A stretch of 64,000 nt of DNA. Origin: Aradus depressus. Lineage: Eukaryota > Arthropoda > Insecta > Hemiptera > Aradidae. The notes below the pieces were generated by a model. That model was not told the DNA's origin, searched no databases, and saw nothing but the letters and a program-made list of their open reading frames with translations. The DNA is taken from assembly GCA_963662175.1 (NCBI GenBank), contig OY759223.1, positions 25,335,460 through 25,399,459 of the forward strand. Reading direction: 5' to 3'. Below, piece by piece: positions 46,988 through 63,804 of this stretch. Positions within the stretch are counted from its first letter, which is position 1. The number at the start of each line of letters is the position of its first letter. The position numbers were made by a program, and so were the translations under genes.

Positions 46988-47235
46988 GTAGGTGTCATCC
47001 TTAGAGGGTTCTGAATACAAATATAACATTTCGTGTTGATACATTAATTCTATCGGTCGAAAACATGAAATTCCGTTGAAAGCACAGCATCAAATTTCTG
47101 ACAGATTACATAACTTCCCATATACTATAAAGTTTTGAGTACTCATATAAAATTTCATTCTATGGGGGTCGTGTTCACAGACAAACCCACCGACTGACAG
47201 ACTTTTTTTTTTTTTTAATTATTGCAATCAGGAAG
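46985..47235 (+). repeat. Family B fragment
   Basis: It carries 'aatacaaatataacatttcg', 'cggtcgaaaacatgaaattc' and 'gattacataacttcccatat', the distal part of family B, followed by the 'tcacagacaaaccc' block. Confidence 0.65.
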
Positions 47236-48144
47236 TCGGAAATTCCGGAATTTTTTTCTATAATCTCTCCTATTCTTCGTATAGAAAATTCTATAATAGC
47301 TATAATAGTTATATATTCACATATTTACATTTAATGTAAATATGTGAATATATAAAATTAGCAATTACAATTAAATTCGTCTACAAGATGCATTGCGAAG
47401 CACACTTAACACAGAGATATGATGTGTCCCAGTTCTCCCAATTTAAAACTGCAAGGCATCCGTTCTAATCAAGAAATTTGTTTTTTAAACATTTAATGCG
47501 GAATTTCTGTTGACCCAAGAAGTGGATCATGTTTTCTTCCCCTGATGCTTTAGTAACTTCTCCATTTTTACATTTTGTATGTATTCATTAATATGACGCG
47601 CGTCGCAAATAAAACAATAAATAAGTGGTTATAAAATAGAAAATATTTATTTCTATGAAAAATTTCCAACAATATCTTACTATCATATACGATAATCGTG
47701 TTGTTTCAAACATGCTTCATGTAAAATCTGCATTATGCATTAGCATGAACATAGAGGCTAAGACATATTTCGGTTCTATGGAACTGATTTAATTTTCCAA
47801 GGCGGTCAGATGAGTGACTAAGCTATGTTCTGCATTCTTCTTCTTCTTATGGCTTCAAAGACGCCGAAGATCCCAGATCTGCTTCTATAACCACTCCCTC
47901 TGGACGCTGTCTTCTACAATACCGAGGGAGATCAGAGATGTCAGAGTTTTGTTCTCATATTTCCTTCCCATCTCTTGTTTTTTTTTTAACTCTTTAATCT
48001 TGTTACTGTTCTTTCTTCGAGGCGATAAACTCTGCATTAGTTTAAAAAAAAAAAAATAACCAACTCTTGTAATAAATATTTAGAAATTTAGGCAAAAACA
48101 TCAGTGAAAACATTTAATAAAAATAAGGAAAACCGTATGTTTTT
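47236..48144. other. Unassigned DNA
   Basis: A fragment near 47515-47660 resembles the outer end of family F. A less AT-rich stretch at 47815-47945 has no recognisable protein motif. Confidence 0.4.
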
Positions 48145-48305
48145 TTAAAAATATTGTCTATTTTGCAAAATTTATACACCATGTTATCATCTTCAGCCAA
48201 TACTATTTGTTCGTATTTCTCAAGTTGGGGCTGAAGATGCAATACCGAAAGCACTCCCATATACCTTATATTTTGGGGAATAGACAATATTTAAAAAAAT
48301 ATGTT
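48145..48305. repeat. Hairpin family C, decayed
   Basis: 'aaatattgtctattttgcaaa' to 'aatagacaatattt', with a + strand hammerhead remnant near 48225-48260 (GGGG, CUGAAGA, shortened stem II, GAAA). A 4-base deletion removed part of stem II. Confidence 0.65.
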
Positions 48306-48344
48306 TTTCTTTATTATTTATCAACGAAAATGTTGACGAAACTG

Positions 48345-48605
48345 AGTTACATTAACGAAAAATTAGGCTAATCTTGTAGTATATTATTAAAAGTTAGGAA
48401 AACTTGTTTTCTAATTTCATTATCGATAATTTTAGACAAAACTCCAATTATATTAACAAACATTGTTAGGCAAATTGTATGAGATTAACAACAAATTAGG
48501 CAAATCTTTCAGTACATTAACAAAACGTTAGACAAGCCTTGGAGTATATTAACATAAATTTAGGCAAACTCTTCACTAAATTAACAACATTTAGGCAAAT
48601 CAAGC
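48345..48605. repeat. Degenerate tandem repeat, about 45-50 bp
   Basis: Five or so loose copies of 'attaacaaaaattaggcaaa' spaced about 50 bases apart. Confidence 0.6.
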
Positions 48606-49040
48606 CCATAGGAACAGCGGTAGATGTCTTTTGGCAACCTAAATCCCTGAGGAGGCGGCTTATTTTTCTTATTTTTTTTTTATTTTTAATATTTATTTAT
48701 TATTATTTATTTATTTTTTTTTAGAAAATAAACAGAAAAATATACTTACAATATATATTATAGAATAAAAAATATCTAGATTATAGGAGAAAAATAGTGT
48801 GCAATATAGACATTATATACAATCAGGTGCTTTTTTTTTCTTCTTCTTTTTTATGATAGCATTGTACAAAACGATATGTCTATTTTTTTCTAATATGCAT
48901 TCATAACACACTTATATCATGACATACATATAATCTGTGTAGATATTACTGAATCATATTTGTGGGAATATAGTTACTATTAGCCAGAGCCCGGAAATAT
49001 ATTAAACAATATTTGTTATAAACTAAAAATATGTAAATAG

Positions 49041-49190
49041 GAGTACCTGACATCGTACAGGCTCGGGACCACCGCTTAACGTCCCATCCGAAGGACGGCG
49101 TGCTTAAGTTTATTTTACCTTCCAGATAAAATAAACTAAGGGCCTCGGTCGGGTTTCGAACCCACGTTCTTGAGCTCAGAAGGCAAGCAT
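49041..49190 (-). mobile_element. tRNA-derived SINE, 5' half, inverted
   Basis: Reverse complement of the SINE head and proximal body: 'gtacctgacatcgtacaggc' to 'ttgagctcagaaggcaagca'. Confidence 0.85.
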
Positions 49191-50424
49191 GAACAGGGTT
49201 AATAAAGAATAACATAAATGAAGATGGTTTGGATAACTTCTCTCTTCAATATAGATATCTAAACTCAACTGCAAAAATCCAAAAAGTTTTGCAACGAAGA
49301 CATGTAGGCTTTTGGCGATTTGAAAGTCAGTGTCACTACAACAACATGTAATATGGGTCAGTTACCTTAACATGAAAGTGAAGAAAAATGTTAATATTTC
49401 CTTAAAAAATACAATTATTGTTATTAAACGAGAAAAAAAAAAAATTAGTCAAAAGAAACATATCGTACTCCTAGAAGAATAAAATCACAACACGAAAATG
49501 ACCATTTTGAGTTAAGCCCACAGAAGTGCATCAATTCGCAAAAACGGCCGCTCGAGGGCAGAAGTGTCATTGTTCTTTTAATGCAATTTTGTTGCCTTCG
49601 CTAGATATAGAGTGGTGCATATGAAGTGCTACAAGACGTTTCTAGCTTTTCTAATTGAACAACGGCATAACTCATTAATAAATATTAAAATTTTAATAAT
49701 AAAAACTTACTGTATGGTTAAATTGAATACAGCTATAATTGTTGTTTCCCCATTCTTCTGAAAATTGTTTATTTTTACGTTGTGTCAGTATAATTTTAGG
49801 GGTACAATATGTACGTGAATATACGATTTCAAACCATTATTTAGGTTTGTCTAATACACAAGAATATTTGACCAGTACATCTTTGGGATTCTTAAGAAAA
49901 AAAAATTATATTTATATGTATGCATGTTGTTTCAGTCAAACTGTCTATAACTCCGGAAAATAAGTAAAAAACGTTTTTTGTAAACATGGGCACAGAAAAG
50001 CTTCTTTAAAGAAGGAAACCACATTTTTTCAAATATTTGTTTTGATTAACTCAAACAACATGACAAGATACATGAAGTACCTTTCAAAATATGCATTTTG
50101 GGGAGAGACTGAGACACAGAAATAATGCACAAATCCTGCCTTAAAACCATTGATTATTTGTAAAAAGTCATTATGAACAAATATATCGGCTATTATAAGT
50201 AAAAATAAAATTTAACAAAAAATGTTTATCTTTAGTTAGGCAAACTAATAAAATAATTAGTTAAACTATTCCTGAAGTTATGAACACTTCGACTAATTAT
50301 AAATAACTAAATGTATTCACATAATAATCCGGGCTCTGATAATATCAGCATGTTAAATCATATTTAATATTTTTTGCAGAGATATTGTGAAACACTTAAT
50401 AAAAAATATAAAGAAAAACGTATG
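49191..50424. other. No gene recognised
   Basis: AT-rich intergenic DNA. A frame of 74 codons (49739-49963) lacks motifs. Confidence 0.45.
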
Positions 50425-50461
50425 TTTTTTTTTTTTAAATATTGTCTATTTCACAAAATAT

Positions 50462-50500
50462 AGGGAAGTAATTTCGGTATTGCTACCATCTTCAGCCACG
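50462..50500 (-). ncRNA. Hammerhead ribozyme motif, family C
   Basis: On the - strand: GUGG, CUGAAGA, U, a perfect 4-bp stem II GGUA/UACC capped by GCAA, then GAAA. Stem III (AUUACUU) has lost its palindrome relative to the AGUACU of other copies, which may weaken it. Confidence 0.6.
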
Positions 50501-50571
50501 ACTTAACAAATGCAGTATTTGTGGTTGAAGATGGTATACATACCATATAGTATATAAGTAATACTTAATGT

Positions 50572-50875
50572 GAGGGCGCTGGTAGCTCTGTGGAATGCAT
50601 GATTGCTTATTGAGCTCAACTTCGCGGGCTCAAAACCCAGCCGAGGCCCTTAGTTTATTTTATGTAGGAGGTAAAACAAACTTAAGCGCCCCGTCCTTCG
50701 TCTGGGACGTTATGCGATGGTCCCGAGCCTGTACGATGTCAGGAACTCGTTAAAGACCCCTCCCCAATGTGAATAAAAGTTGAGGACTCCCATAGTAGAG
50801 TCAGGCTCATGTCCACCAGAAAAAGCGCTCTGATAATATGATCATATAGTTAAAGCCCAGGCATGAGTCATAATA
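50572..50875 (+). mobile_element. tRNA-derived SINE
   Basis: Head 'gagggcgctggtagctctgt' with B box GGGCTCAAAACCC, body present but shortened in the distal half, ending 'aggcatgagtcataata'. Confidence 0.85.
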
Positions 50876-50935
50876 ATTAATGCCGAAAGTACTCCCATAT
50901 ATTTTTTGAAATAGAGAATATTAAAAAAAAAACAA

Positions 50936-52494
50936 AAAAAAAATTTTTTCTATATATTTTTCAGCACATAAAATTACCAAATATAGTTAATTTATTTATC
51001 GTTTAAAAGTGCAAATCAAATCTACATCTTGAAAAAATCGTAACATAAATTCAACCCTGTATTTATCCAAAACGTAAAATACAATTCATTGTGTTATTTC
51101 ATATTTAAGTGTGCCTTCTTTTATAGAAAATTTTGTAAAGAATGAACAATTTCGGAAGAAATTCATTTACACTTAGTTACTACTTAATGGATGAGTAGGA
51201 AAATCTATATTTGAAATGAATTATAATTTATTATAAGTAACTCAGCAGAAAATAAGTAAAAAGGCAGTGAAATTTAAATTTTCTCTTCCATTTTCTTACA
51301 TAAAAACAACTAAATTTTTTTATTTATTTTTTTCTCTTTAATATATATAATATATTTTTTTAAATTAAATGTGTTATGAACACCATACATAAGATTTTTA
51401 CCTTTAGTATTATTATATTTTAACAGGAACCTAGTTTACTAAACCTCTTTATGTATTTATGTATAAATTATATTACACGCAAGGGCAGATATGTTCACAT
51501 ATATATATTTTTTTTTCAATCGTTTATTTACAATATATAATTTTTTCACTTTATTTTTAGTTGTATCTTCATCTTTATAATAACTATTTGGTGTTAGTTA
51601 GACGTAGTGCCACAAGAAAGCAGCTGCGACAATGCCCAGTGTGTATGGTGCTGACATCTGGTGACCATCGCTGGTACAGTTTTTTTGGACTTTTTCAGGA
51701 CCTAAAACAGTTGTTAAGAAATAAGCAAATATGTTGTTTTATATATGTAGAATTTAGTCATGTTTTATAAGTAAATTAATTTTATAGTTATGAAATAGTA
51801 TCCTTAATTTTTGTATATTTAATTGTATAAGGTGATTGATAAAACACTTCAGTGGCCTTATGCTCTCACAAATTTATTTATTTTTGTACATGAGCTAACA
51901 TTTGGCCCATTCGGGCATTTTCAAAACTTAATTTTTTCCGTGTGTAAAATCTTATTTTCATATTTCAGTCATAATATCCTATATTTCAATTATATTTTCG
52001 TCTTCATTAAGAACATAAAACTCATAATTTAACATAAAAATGTTTATGTTAGAGGAAACCTTCTATTCGCAACCGGATTTTTTTTCTTTGTTTAAAAATA
52101 ATAAAACAGGTAGCCCTAATATAAAAATCTTGTTTCATACCCAAAAATATTATTTTATATTTTACTATATCTATATAGCATTCATTTTTATTTTTTAAAT
52201 ATTAAAATTGAGTTCCTCTAAAGATATCCTCCATAATATCACCTGTTTAACCTGTTTAATTTTATTTCTATTACCTATGTACTGTGTTATTCTATTTCTC
52301 TTGGTTTATTCTTTACTGTATTTATATTATTTTTTATTTTATTTATTATTGTTGTTATTATTTTCTATTTCCTTTTACTTTCTATATTTCTCACATTGTG
52401 GTTTATTCTATATCTCGCACATTATTTATTTATTTCGTTTTATTTTCTACTTGTCAATCTTTCTAACCCTTGTCAGGCACTTGAATGAAGTGCA
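50936..52494. other. No gene recognised downstream of ace-1
   Basis: AT-rich DNA. A possible further ace-1 3' exon could lie here or beyond, but none was identified. Confidence 0.4.
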
Positions 52495-58639
<6,145 letters not shown>

Positions 58640-59445
58640 ATGATGAGAAAATGTGAAACTTCATGTTAAAGAAAATGTGGAAGTTGCCGTCTAAGCTTCG
58701 AAGAATGATAAAAAAATGAGAAACTTCCCGCCGAAGCTAAAGGAATGATAAGAAAATGTGGAACTTCCCGCCTAAGCTTCGAAGAATGATAAAAAAATGA
58801 GAAACTTCCCACCGAAGCTAAAGGAATAATAAGAAAATGTGGAACTTCCCGCCTAAGCTTCGAAGAATGATGAAAAAATGAGAAACTTCCCACCGAAGCT
58901 AAAGGAATAATAAGAAAATGTGGAACTTCCTCTTTGGGCTATACAAAGAAATAAGAAAATGTGGAACTTCCTCTTTGAGCTATACAAAGAAATAAGGAAA
59001 TGAGGAACTTCCTCTTTGGGCTATACAAAGAAATAAGGAAATGAGGAACTTCCTCTTTGGGCTATACAAAGAAATAAGAAAATGTGGAACTTCCTCTTTG
59101 GGCTATACAAAGAAATAAGAAAATGTGGAACTTCCTCTTTGAGCTATACAAAGAAATAAGGAAATGAGGAACTTCCTCTTTGGGCTATACAAAGAAATAA
59201 GAAAATGTGGAACTTCCTCTTTGGGCTATACAAAGAAATAAGAAAATGTGGAACTTCCTCTTTGAGCTATACAAAGAAATAAGGAAATGAGGAACTTCCT
59301 CTTTGGGCTATACAAAGAAATAAGAAAATGTGGAACTTCCTCTTTGGGCTATACAAAGAAATAAGAAAATGTGGAACTTCCTCTTTGGGCTATACAAAGA
59401 AATAAGAAAATGTGGAACTTCCTCTTTGAGCTATAAAAAGATAAC
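58640..59445. repeat. 41-bp satellite array with higher-order structure
   Basis: The left part (58650-58915) alternates two diverged 40/41-base units ('aacttcccgcctaagcttcg' and 'aacttcccaccgaagctaaa') as an 81-base higher-order repeat. The right part (58920-59445) is 13 copies of a homogeneous 41-base unit ('aacttcctctttgggctata') whose variants recur in a three-unit order. Open frames through it (HFLIIPLAS repeats) are artefacts. Confidence 0.92.
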
Positions 59446-59454
59446 TGAGAACGC

Positions 59455-59508
59455 CCTTCTTCGGATGGGACGTTAATGTTCCGCAGCTTGTACAACGTCA
59501 ACTAGTAT
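59455..59508 (+). repeat. SINE body fragment
   Basis: 'cttcggatgggacgttaatg' and 'gcttgtacaacgtcaac' correspond to a short central part of the SINE. Confidence 0.65.
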
Positions 59509-59547
59509 AGAAATGAAAGCCGTTGTCTTTCCACTGTTTTATTTTTG

Positions 59548-59589
59548 ACCAGAACCGGTTTTCAACGGAACAGCGTCATCATCAGTGGC
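59548..59589 (-). ncRNA. Hammerhead ribozyme motif, family F
   Basis: On the - strand: GCCA, CUGAUGA, U, stem II with four pairs (GACG/CGUU), GAA, an 8-base palindromic stem III AACCGGUU, C at the cleavage position, UGGU pairing with GCCA. All core bases are present. Confidence 0.7.
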
Positions 59590-59688
59590 ACATCTATTAT
59601 TATCGTAAATATAACATACAAATAATGAAAAGTATAACATCTTAAATCATCAGGGTACAGAGTAACAAAATAAAAACTTACCTCACCC

Positions 59689-60633
59689 TAGGGTTGGGCG
59701 ATAGTCGATAGTTGGCACTATCGATAGTCCGATAATATCGGTTAAAAACTATCGAATACTATCGATAGTTTTTCGATAGCAATTCATTTTTGTCCAGATC
59801 TATTTAATAAAGAATTTCAAGAAATTTATTATAATTAAATTCAATTACCTACCTACCTATTGCAAACTTGCAGGATTATAAATTATAAGATAAGGGATAA
59901 TTATAAAGATAAATGAAAAACGAATTTATTTGAATTTTCAAAAAGTGTGTGTAGATAATAAAAATTAATCCCATTTTTATACGGCGAGAGCGCAAAGGTT
60001 TTAATTAAGTTTTTAATTTATTTTGAAGTTGCCCGTCTCGCCCGCCACAAAGGCCGCCACTGCAAAGGCCTACTGATTACTCAGCCATCTCAATTTTCAT
60101 TGTTGTAAGCTGTCTAACAGCGATAATCATTCATCTAGGTACATAAATTCCTAGAACAAACATAAATAGAAATATTACAAAATTTGGATAATTAAAATCA
60201 GCTTTGTGCTCTCGCCGGCCAACGGCTTTGTTTGAAGTTCTGTGATAAAGAATTAATTAATTAATTAATTAATTAATTTGCCAATTTGCGCTCTCGTCGT
60301 ATAGTCACCCTCATAATAAAAATCAGCTTTGCGCTCTCGCCGGCCAACCCCAAAAAAATTTCTAAGAATTGTAGAATAAGATTCCCAATTAAAGAGGAAG
60401 TTAGGATTATAAATACTTAGAAGAGCCAAAGCCCAATACCGTGAATTTAATTTGTTTGCACAAGTGCGTGACTACGTCATCAACTTCAAAACTTGTGAGT
60501 AAAAATTAAAAAAATATCAATAGTCAAAACTATCGTTATTGGTTACCGATAGGCGTGGCCTATCGATATTGGGTACCGATAGGCGTGATCTATCGATATA
60601 TCGATAGTAACTATCGACTATCGCCCAACCCTA
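59689..60633. mobile_element. hAT-like nonautonomous element, 945 bp, perfect 8-bp duplication
   Basis: Inverted ends begin TAGGGTTGGGCGATAGTCGA and are perfect over about 25 bases. They are flanked by CCTCACCC at 59681-59688 and 60634-60641. Subterminal regions are rich in ATCGATAG palindromes ('actatcgatagtccgataat', 'cctatcgatattgggtaccg'). No transposase frame. Confidence 0.88.
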
Positions 60634-60800
60634 CCTCACCCACACAGCGTAGCGGTTAAAGGACAACTGGCACAGCTCAAAGGGGTGGGGATAACTATGT
60701 TCACTCATTCTCCTTACAAAAATATTCATTTAAATATACACAATAACATAATAATTTTATACTTTTCATTATTTGTATGTTATATTTATTCAATCATAGA

Positions 60801-60845
60801 TGTGCCACTGATGATGACGCTGTTGCGTTGAACGTTTCTGGTTAA
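60801..60845 (+). ncRNA. Hammerhead ribozyme motif, family F, damaged copy
   Basis: GCCA, CUGAUGA, U and a 5-bp stem II GACGC/GCGUU are intact, but the sequence after GAA reads CGUUUC. The stem III palindrome and A15.1 are lost. It is probably inactive. Confidence 0.5.
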
Positions 60846-60916
60846 AAATTAAACAGTGGAAAGCCAACGTCTTTTATTTCTGAGAAATCTACCCACAACA
60901 TCTTACTATCACATAT

Positions 60917-61070
60917 GATGTCAGGTACTCGTTAAAGACCTAGGTGAATAAAAATTTAGGATAGACTCCTATAGTAGAGTTGGGCTCATGTCCAAAAAGG
61001 ACGCTCTGGTAGTAGGCGATATGATCTCGATGTTGAAGCTCGGGCATGAGTCACCATAACTAACTGTGCT
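60917..61070 (+). mobile_element. tRNA-derived SINE distal fragment
   Basis: 'gatgtcaggtactcgttaaa' to 'gggcatgagtcaccataac', with small deletions. Confidence 0.8.
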
Positions 61071-61583
61071 TCAGTTTTGGTCATTTTTCATGACTGTACC
61101 AATGTGATGTGAACGTCAGAATATAGGCTAGTCTCAGGTTTTTGGGACGAGAAGCAACTGCTAAGCGTATTTTTTATGGTTGGGACAAGATGGGAATAAA
61201 AAGGAAGAGACGGGGAGGGGACACCCGTTTTACTACCGGACACCCAATATGGCTTCCTTTTGTTATCAGGGCCGTAAAGTGTGCAGTTTCCCCTGTTTAA
61301 TGACAGGACTGAGGGGAAAGTGAGAAAGTTGGAACCAGCTAAAGAACCCTTGATCAATAGCACCCCTAACCAATTCGGAAGGAATTTATGTCACTCTCTG
61401 ATTTATCTAAGGGAAAACTCCCTTAACTGCTCGTAAATCAACACAACACAATCAAGAGGTTTAAAGATAAAGCCATTTCGGCTGCATTATGATATTCAAT
61501 AGACTTTATTAATTACAAATTCAAACGAAAGTTCTTGAGTCTGTTATGAATATGATAATTAACATTTTCCATACATATATTGT
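61071..61583. other. Unassigned intergenic DNA
   Basis: A - strand frame of 91 codons (61088-61363) has no recognisable motif. Confidence 0.4.
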
Positions 61584-62366
61584 ATGATATTGAATCACCG
61601 GAAAGCTAGGGGCATCCGTGCGAATCCTAATGGCACTATATATAACAGGCTCAGTCAGCATCTCGCATATGCGGACGACGTGGTCATAACCGGACGATCG
61701 AAAGCTGCATTGGCGGGGGCGTTCCAGGAATGTGACGAGGAACTCGTACTTGGAGGTTGCAGGTTTGACCGGGTGGATAGCTTCAAGTACCTGGGGGCCG
61801 TTATCACGGAAAGGAACGACGTTAAAGAAGACATCAAAGCGCGGATAACGGCCGGGAATAGATGCTACCGGTCACTGCAGAAGATGCTCGGATCGAGGAC
61901 TGTGTCCCGAGACGCCAAAATAGCAATTTATAAAACAGTCGTGAGACCGTTCGTCACATATGCGAGTGAAACCTGGTTCCTGACTAGGAGGGACGAAGTC
62001 TTACTCAATACGTGGGAGAGGAAGGTATTGGGGAAGATATACGGCCCTACACCAGAGGGGGATAGATGGAGGATACGGACCAATAGGGAGCTGAGGGACC
62101 TGTACAAGAGCCCGGACCTGGTGGCCTTAGTGAAGCAGGGGCGGCTGCGATGGCAGGGGCATTTACAGAGGATGGAACCAGACAGATTGCCGAGGAGGAT
62201 ACTGGAGGGACACCCGGGAGGACAAAGAAGAAGAGGTAGACCTCGCTTACGTTGGCTGGAGGACGACCCCAGAACGATGGGTGTGAGAAGATGGAGACGG
62301 GAGGCCGAGGATAGAGAAGAATGGCAGAAGATTGTTGCGGAGGCCCAGGTTCTACAAGGACCATAG
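61584..62366 (+). pseudogene. Non-LTR retrotransposon reverse transcriptase, 3' part (RTE-like)
   Basis: A 260-codon open frame starts within the RT domain: RLSQHLAYADDVVITGRSKA (the YADD catalytic motif). A deletion then joins directly to FDRVDSFKYLGAVITERNDV. The C-terminal region follows in full: ITAGNRCYRSLQKMLGSRTV, SETWFLTRRDE, TWERKVLGKIYGP, RLRWQGHLQRM and GRPRLRWLED. Short tandem TAAG copies follow the stop (62379-62392), as at 3' ends of RTE-type elements. The endonuclease and most of the RT are missing, so the copy is dead despite an intact frame. The clade is inferred from motif wording. Confidence 0.8.
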
Positions 62367-63164
62367 CTCCAGAGAAAGTAAGTAAGTAATTAAGTCACCG
62401 GGATGTACTTCCCCAGAACGAATTAATCAATTAACTTTTCGCTCCTTCTCCAAAACGACAGTATGCTCTAATAATTATTAGAACTCAGATTCGTGTGATG
62501 TTAAAGTCAAAAAAACTTGTAGATGCAATGAACGAAATGCTTGGGATGCATTTAGAATGGTAGTGCAACAGTTTTCGGGCAACAGAACTGAGAATTACAT
62601 GCAACTGATAGAAAATTTGATACAGAGTTACCATGTACTTAGCATGTTGAATGTGTGTTGAAATGCATTACTTGTTTTCTCATATTGACTTCTTTAGGCC
62701 AAATTTAGGAGATGTAAGCGAGGAACACGGTCAACGCTTTCACCAAGACATTCACTGCATGGAAAGAAGGTATCAGGGACGTTGGGACTGTGCTATGATT
62801 GGAGACTAAGTATGGGGTATAGCGCGTGCAGTGGGATCAGAAAAACATAAGAGGAAACGCCGTTCTGATGTACAGTTTTAAAAGACACTATGTTGTTCTA
62901 TGAAGATTCAATATTTTTTCTCTTATCCCTACCAATTCTTGAGGTACTGTATGTTAGATTTCTTCTATAGGACTCTAGTTATATTAAATAAACATGTAAT
63001 ATTAGTAGCTTTTAAGAAAATTGAAAAATTTAGTATCACAGCCAAAATATTGACACTTAAGAAAAACTACTATATTCATTATCAGTATCATCAAATTAAG
63101 TAATAAACACTAAAAAACTAAGATAAACAAAAACTTCGTCAATTACATAGTGTAATCAACAGTT
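62367..63164. other. Unassigned intergenic DNA with a family B scrap
   Basis: 'accgggatgtacttccccag' and 'cttttcgctccttctccaaa' at 62396-62457 belong to family B. The rest is unassigned. Confidence 0.4.
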
Positions 63165-63345
63165 GACTTACATAGGGGCTACTAAATCCTCATACTAATT
63201 TCGTGTTGTACATTTATTACATAGGCATTTATTGGGGTTTTTGAGTTGAGCCCCTCCCTTGAACCCCCCCCCCCCCCCCCCCCTTCCCTTCTGTCAATTC
63301 CGCTGAATATTAATAAGTGTTGTTCTTATGGGGTTTTCTGCACTG
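63165..63345 (+). repeat. Family B fragment with poly-C tract
   Basis: 'cgtgttgtacatttattaca' and 'ccgctgaatattaataagtg' flank a C-only run at 63267-63283. Confidence 0.65.
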
Positions 63346-63804
63346 TAATGTGGGCACTGCATCACTATATGCTCCAGATCCTCATAATAATAATAATAAT
63401 TATAATAATTTATTTCCGTTAAACCAATACATGGTAATATAATACGTCAAATGAATTTATATAAATGTATATATAAAAAAAAAAAAAATAATAATAATAA
63501 TACAAGATACTTTCATAATAAGTACACATTTTTCAATTTAATAAAGATTAAGATAACTATTTTTCAAAAGTTCCTATCATCAGGTCCCAATGTGCGAGAT
63601 ATAGAAAACAATGAATGTATAAAAATGTCTAAATAAAAATATATACATGGTGTAACAAGTCGAGAGGGCGATACTTAGGGATCTTATAGTAAACTTCATT
63701 CTGAACAAAAAATGTCCTATAAACATAGGTCCGCAAATGCTTTGTTTAAAAGTTATAATCAAAAAACGCTAATACAACAATAATCACTTTAAATTAAAGA
63801 GTAA
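63346..63804. other. Untranslated end of a Tc1-like element and AT-rich DNA
   Basis: From about 63650 ('gtaacaagtcgagagggcga', 'aaaaaatgtcctataaacat') the sequence looks like the 3' terminal region of the element whose transposase ends at 63805. The exact terminus was not determined. Confidence 0.4.

Larger units (their letters stand above)
50425..50935. mobile_element. Hairpin family C copy split by a SINE
   Basis: The left part carries one arm and most of the loop. The right part (from about 50881, 'atgccgaaagtactcccat') is the end of the second arm. The SINE at 50572-50875 sits between them with a probable short duplication (TTAATG). Confidence 0.75.
59510..60895. mobile_element. Hairpin family F element split by a TIR transposon
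   Basis: The left arm ('tttccactgttttatttttgac') and right arm ('aaattaaacagtggaaagcc') are inverted copies. Inner sequence ('cagagtaacaaaataaaa', 'cagctcaaaggggtggggat') matches the copy at 46370-46450. The TIR element at 59689-60633 interrupts it. Confidence 0.75.

Noticed and set aside
46844..47044. Minus-strand terminal exon rich in Gly, Arg and Ser
   Set aside because: Antisense to the RUN-like candidate exon; low-complexity composition and an acceptor inside repeat B. Kept only as an alternative.
58666..58893. 75-codon frame with repeated HFLIIPLAS motifs
   Set aside because: Satellite translation; unit length gives a frame by chance.
58920..59445. CRISPR array
   Set aside because: Direct tandem units without unique spacers in an insect genome.
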